This document shows positions 61,119-64,000 of a stretch of 64,000 nt of DNA, piece by piece (positions within the stretch are counted from its first letter, which is position 1; the number at the start of each line of letters is the position of its first letter). The stretch lies in NCBI GenBank assembly GCA_022794215.1, contig JAAWEH010000006.1, positions 1-64,000 of the forward strand. Direction: 5' to 3'. A model generated the notes under the pieces. That model made no database searches. It saw only the letters and a program-made list of their open reading frames with translations, and was not told where the DNA came from. The stretch comes from Oscillospiraceae bacterium (GTDB taxonomy: Bacteria > Bacillota > Clostridia > Oscillospirales > Oscillospiraceae). A program made the translations under genes and the position numbers.

Positions 61119-61185
61119 AATGATGATACCTCCTTACGTTATCATATTGGTTTGACCCGGCATCCGCTTTCCGGATGACGCCTGC

Positions 61186-61214
61186 ATTTTACCAGCATTC
61201 CCGTTCCCTGTCAA
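61186..61214 (-). promoter_or_regulatory. Promoter of the HPr-like gene
   Basis: Minus strand TTGACA, 17 bases, TAAAAT. The leader after it has a CATCCG/CGGATG hairpin (61161-61177). The rest of the 61215-61359 gap is AT-rich with nothing recognised. Confidence 0.85.
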
Positions 61215-61359
61215 CGGACGTCTTATCAATTTTTACTAAATTTTTAGCTCTATTTTTGTACATATTGTCCCACCTCTTCCGCTGTCTATCACGCTCCATC
61301 CTTATCATATGGATGATTGCGCCCCCGCGCTCTGCTTGCAAATCCATGTACCCTGTTCG

Positions 61360-61388
61360 TTGACGAAAGGGCCCATTCGTGACATAAT
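61360..61388 (+). promoter_or_regulatory. Promoter of the DUF4342 gene
   Basis: TTGACG, 17 bases, CATAAT. Confidence 0.7.
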
Positions 61389-61445
61389 ACTATCAAGACA
61401 GTTTTCCGCTGTCCCAAACTCAAAACTTTCAAGGAGGTCGATCCC

Positions 61446-61706
61446 ATGGTGGAAAATCTGAAGGACAAGAAGGTCGCCGAGGAGATCGTGGAAAAGCTGA
61501 AGGAACTGGTGCGCAAGGGAAATGTCACCAAGATCCTGGTCTCCAAAAATGGGGAGACCATTGTCAATTTCCCGCTGAATGTGGGCATTGTGGCCGGAGT
61601 TGCCGCCGCCCCCTGGGCGTTGATCCTGGCGGCCCTCACCACCCTGGGCATGGATTGCCACATCGATGTGGTGAAGGATGACGGAGATGTGATCCATATC
61701 ATCTGA
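61446..61706 (+). CDS. DUF4342 family protein
   Basis: An 86-residue protein. The N-terminal half is charged and helical (KVAEEIVEKLKELVRKGNVTKILVSKNGETIVNFPLNVG). The second half has a glycine/alanine-rich hydrophobic stretch (VAGVAAAPWALILAALTTLGMDCHIDVV) that may touch the membrane. DUF4342 has no assigned function. AAGGAGG precedes the ATG. It is monocistronic and ends at a terminator shared with ftsZ. Confidence 0.88.
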   Translation: MVENLKDKKVAEEIVEKLKELVRKGNVTKILVSKNGETIVNFPLNVGIVAGVAAAPWALILAALTTLGMDCHIDVVKDDGDVIHII

Positions 61707-61728
61707 GCCTGCCTCATTTAAGCAAAAA

Positions 61729-61757
61729 GCAGCCGCCCTCCGTTGGAGGGCGGCTGC
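61729..61757. terminator. Bidirectional terminator
   Basis: GCAGCCGCCCTCC pairs with GGAGGGCGGCTGC, with TTTTT on the minus (ftsZ) side. Confidence 0.92.
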
Positions 61758-61772
61758 CGTCGTTTCTCTTGG

Positions 61773-62894
61773 TCAATCCCGGTTAAAAATATTGAAGATG
61801 GACTGCCACTGGTCGTCCTCTTCGCTGGTGGTGGGCTCTTCGTTGGCCTCCTGCACATCCGCAGCCACTTTCACCCGTTCCTGCTCCACCTTTTCGGCGG
61901 TCTTGGTAAAGATGTTGCTCTCGGCGGCCTTCATCGCCTCCTCGTCATAGCCGGTGGCAATGACGGTGACCAGCATTTCATCTTCCAGCTCGGGGTCAAA
62001 GGCAGCGCCAAAGATGATAAGGGCCTCGGGATGAGCGGCCTGACGCACCATCTCGGCGGCCTGCTCCACCTCTTCCAGCCCGATGTCCTCGGATCCGGTG
62101 ATGTTCACCAGCACGCCGCGAGCGCCGTTGATGGAGGTCTCCAGCAAGGGGCTGGAGATGGCCATTTTCGCCGCCTCCTCTGCCTTGCTCTTTCCGGCAG
62201 CCCGGCCTACGCCCATATGGGCCATGCCCGCTTCCTTCATGACGGCGGTCACATCGGCAAAGTCCAGGTTGATGAAGCCGGTGTTCTTAATGAGGTCGGA
62301 GATGGACTGAACTGCCTGACGAAGGACATCGTCCGCAATCTCAAAGGCGTTGGCAAAGGTGATCTTCTGATCGGTAGCAAATTTCAGCCGCTCATTGGGG
62401 ATGATGACCAGGGAATCCACCTTCCCCTTCAGCTCCTCAATGCCCATCTCGGCCTGCTGCATACGGCGGCGGCCCTCAAAGTTGAAGGGCTTGGTCACCA
62501 CACCCACAGTCAGCACACCCGCTTCCCGGGCCAGCTCCGCCACGATGGGGGCGGCTCCCGTGCCGGTACCGCCGCCCATGCCGGCGGTGATAAACACCAT
62601 GTCGGTGCCCTCCAGGGCCTTGGTGATCTGAGTCTTGTTCTCCTCAGCGGCCCTCCGCCCCACCTCAGGGTCGGCGCCTGCACCCTTTCCGCTGGTAAGC
62701 TTGTCGCCAATCTGGATCTTCTGATTGGCGTTGGAAACATTCAGGGCCTGCTTGTCTGTATTGACGGCGATAAACTCCACGCCTTTGACCCCACTGCGTA
62801 CCATGCGGTTGACCACATTGTTGCCGCCGCCGCCGACGCCAATCACTTTAATGTTGACGACAGACTCGGGGCCGGTATCCAATCCAAACGGCAT
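61773..62894 (-). CDS. ftsZ: Cell division protein FtsZ
   Basis: The 373-residue tubulin-like GTPase that forms the division ring. [17 protein letters not shown], the GTP signature [10 protein letters not shown] near residue 105, and NLDFADV are intact, and a C-terminal acidic linker ends [14 protein letters not shown]. The start at 62894 (MPFGLDTG) has AGGAGGAG upstream; the track start at 62966 adds residues without a ribosome site. It has its own promoter although ftsQ lies just upstream. Confidence 0.96.
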   Translation of the reverse strand: MPFGLDTGPESVVNIKVIGVGGGGNNVVNRMVRSGVKGVEFIAVNTDKQALNVSNANQKIQIGDKLTSGKGAGADPEVGRRAAEENKTQITKALEGTDMVFITAGMGGGTGTGAAPIVAELAREAGVLTVGVVTKPFNFEGRRRMQQAEMGIEELKGKVDSLVIIPNERLKFATDQKITFANAFEIADDVLRQAVQSISDLIKNTGFINLDFADVTAVMKEAGMAHMGVGRAAGKSKAEEAAKMAISSPLLETSINGARGVLVNITGSEDIGLEEVEQAAEMVRQAAHPEALIIFGAAFDPELEDEMLVTVIATGYDEEAMKAAESNIFTKTAEKVEQERVKVAADVQEANEEPTTSEEDDQWQSIFNIFNRD

Positions 62895-62986
62895 ATTTGC
62901 TCCTCCTATGTATGGTTCGTCTGTATCTTGGCTGACGGCCGGACCATTTTGTGGCCCCGCCATCAATGGTTTCTATATCTTGTTAC

Positions 62987-63015
62987 ATTTTATCCTTCTT
63001 TTGCTTTCAGGTCAA
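62987..63015 (-). promoter_or_regulatory. Promoter of ftsZ
   Basis: Minus strand TTGACC, 17 bases, TAAAAT, in the ftsQ-ftsZ gap. Confidence 0.8.
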
Positions 63016-63071
63016 TAGTTCTATGCGGATTTCTTCAAAGTTTTCACATTCCTTTTGGGAAAGCCGCGTTT

Positions 63072-63866
63072 TCATGACGCAGGCAGCCACCGCTCGGTAA
63101 GCAGACGGGCTTGGTCATCTCCATAGGTAAGATCCAGCGTGCCGGAAATGTCCTCCCCCCTCTGGGAGAAGCTTTCCAACACCCGCTGAAGGGAAAAGAC
63201 CCGCAGTTCAAAATTTCCCGACATGGGCACCACCACCGTCAAATCTCCGCCACAGCCAAAATAGATGGCATTGGCCGCCGTCAGATCCACAAATTCCGTG
63301 ATCTGGCCCAGCATCTCCCGCTGCGCCAGCGCGGTCAACAGCTGTTGGAGGCCCTCCAGCTTGATCTGCTCCTCCAGCTCTACCGTCAGCCGTCCGCCCA
63401 GAATGGGATCCACCGGGTGAAGTCCCTGTACCACAGGCAGATCTCCCACCAGACTTTCGCCCCCCTGCTCCAGGAGCTTTCCGGAAGCGTTGATCAGCCA
63501 CCAGCTATCCTCGATCTGAATGGCAGCAGCAGCGAAAGTCTCGGTAATATGCAGCTCAACCGTATCCGGCGGGCGATGAACCGGCGCCACCTTCTCCACA
63601 TAGGGAAGTTCCCGGGTGATATTCAGCGCCGTCTGGGGCCGGTTCACCAGAAACAGGTTGTCCCCCAGCTCTACCCCAGAGGCGTCAATGATCTGCTGTG
63701 CGCTATACCGGCTGTTACCCATGACCTCCACTTGATTGACCCGGAAAAAGGCCACACAACCCACCAAAATGGCGGCGAAGATGATAAGAAAGGACAACAG
63801 CTTATAGAGGAAGCCAAAGCGTCCCCTTCTCCGCCGATGTCGATTCCGATTCTTCCTCGCCGCCAT
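63072..63866 (-). CDS. ftsQ: Cell division protein FtsQ/DivIB
   Basis: A 264-residue bitopic division protein. It has a very basic cytoplasmic tail (RKNRNRHRRRRGRFG), one helix (LLSFLIIFAAILVGCVAFF) and an extracytoplasmic POTRA domain (VNQVEVMGNSRYSAQQIIDASGVELGDNLFLVN). The FtsQ/DivIB beta domain follows. It acts with FtsL and FtsB in the divisome. GGCAGGAGG precedes the ATG. Its promoter or upstream division genes lie at or beyond the window edge. Confidence 0.9.
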   Translation of the reverse strand: MAARKNRNRHRRRRGRFGFLYKLLSFLIIFAAILVGCVAFFRVNQVEVMGNSRYSAQQIIDASGVELGDNLFLVNRPQTALNITRELPYVEKVAPVHRPPDTVELHITETFAAAAIQIEDSWWLINASGKLLEQGGESLVGDLPVVQGLHPVDPILGGRLTVELEEQIKLEGLQQLLTALAQREMLGQITEFVDLTAANAIYFGCGGDLTVVVPMSGNFELRVFSLQRVLESFSQRGEDISGTLDLTYGDDQARLLTERWLPAS

Positions 63867-64000
63867 GCTCCGGCCTCCTGCCGTTTCTCTTTGGTATCTT
63901 TCCTGCTTTTTGCTATTGTATCACCCATTGGTGAAAAAGTCGTTAAGATTCGTTTACAATTTCTTCAGTTTGCTCAATTTTTGCCCCAAGGGCCCGCAGA

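Noticed and set aside
61743-63077. 444-codon plus-strand ORF
   Set aside because: Shadow of ftsZ.
1-64000. CRISPR arrays, tRNA genes, prophage or insertion sequences
   Set aside because: No regularly spaced repeats, cloverleaf-like sequences, integrase/transposase reading frames or phage genes were seen.

Overview
The window looks like a chromosomal segment of a spore-forming, GC-rich, low-oxygen gut-type Clostridia member, most likely Oscillospiraceae (Flavonifractor/Lawsonibacter-like). This is inferred from a spoVAC gene, a cysteine T-box, formate-tetrahydrofolate ligase, strong GGAGG ribosome sites, near-consensus sigma-A promoters and many terminators with GC-rich stems. No sequence search was run, so the taxon is a judgement. 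No phage, insertion sequence, tRNA or CRISPR array was seen.

Layout. 1-0.7 kb: gene-free and AT-richer. It is read leftwards as an rRNA-type promoter and leader running off the window edge, preceded by an unidentified RNA candidate with its own promoter and terminator. 0.7-8 kb: spoVAC, a membrane-anchored XRE regulator, a lipoprotein polysaccharide deacetylase, cytidine deaminase, and a TetR/MFS efflux pair with matching operators. 8-10.4 kb: cysE-cysS under a T-box. 10.4-17 kb: leftward housekeeping run DUF1385-prmC-recA-recX-nitroreductase-rimO-pgsA-small membrane protein. 17.2-21 kb: lipoprotein, response regulator and histidine kinase, with a 27-bp duplication of the regulator 3' end. 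21-25 kb: DUF3842 and a P-loop kinase fusion, a cation/proton antiporter, and an ECF S component behind an attenuated leader.

25-28.3 kb: metal-efflux operon (ArsR/CadC-type repressor, HMA metallochaperone, methyltransferase, P1B ATPase) with an SmtB-like operator. 28.4-36 kb: uridine phosphorylase, a full-length membrane-pyrophosphatase homologue that has lost most catalytic acidic residues, an Lsa-type ABC-F protein behind a leader with a tiny uORF and two terminators, and a zinc ABC importer. 36-45.4 kb: N-acetylmuramoyl-L-alanine amidase, an iron-type ABC importer with two different ATPases around one fused permease, and an aconitase-superfamily hydratase.

45.5-55.2 kb: one leftward sugar operon (ABC importer, DeoR regulator, L-rhamnose isomerase, class II aldolase, rhamnulokinase, DhaK-DhaL kinase) that should import rhamnose and convert it to DHAP and lactaldehyde. 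It is divergent from a three-gene cluster of unclear role (55.4-57.8 kb: DUF6786-like, UPF0303/HbpS-like, shikimate-dehydrogenase-like). 57.9-64 kb: formate-THF ligase, an SDR enzyme, an HPr-fold protein without the phosphorylatable histidine, DUF4342, then ftsZ and ftsQ.

The strongest candidates for something undescribed are the degenerate membrane pyrophosphatase (29.4-31.5 kb), the structured RNA candidate (0.3-0.66 kb), the ABC-F leader, the two-ATPase importer and the His-less HPr protein.
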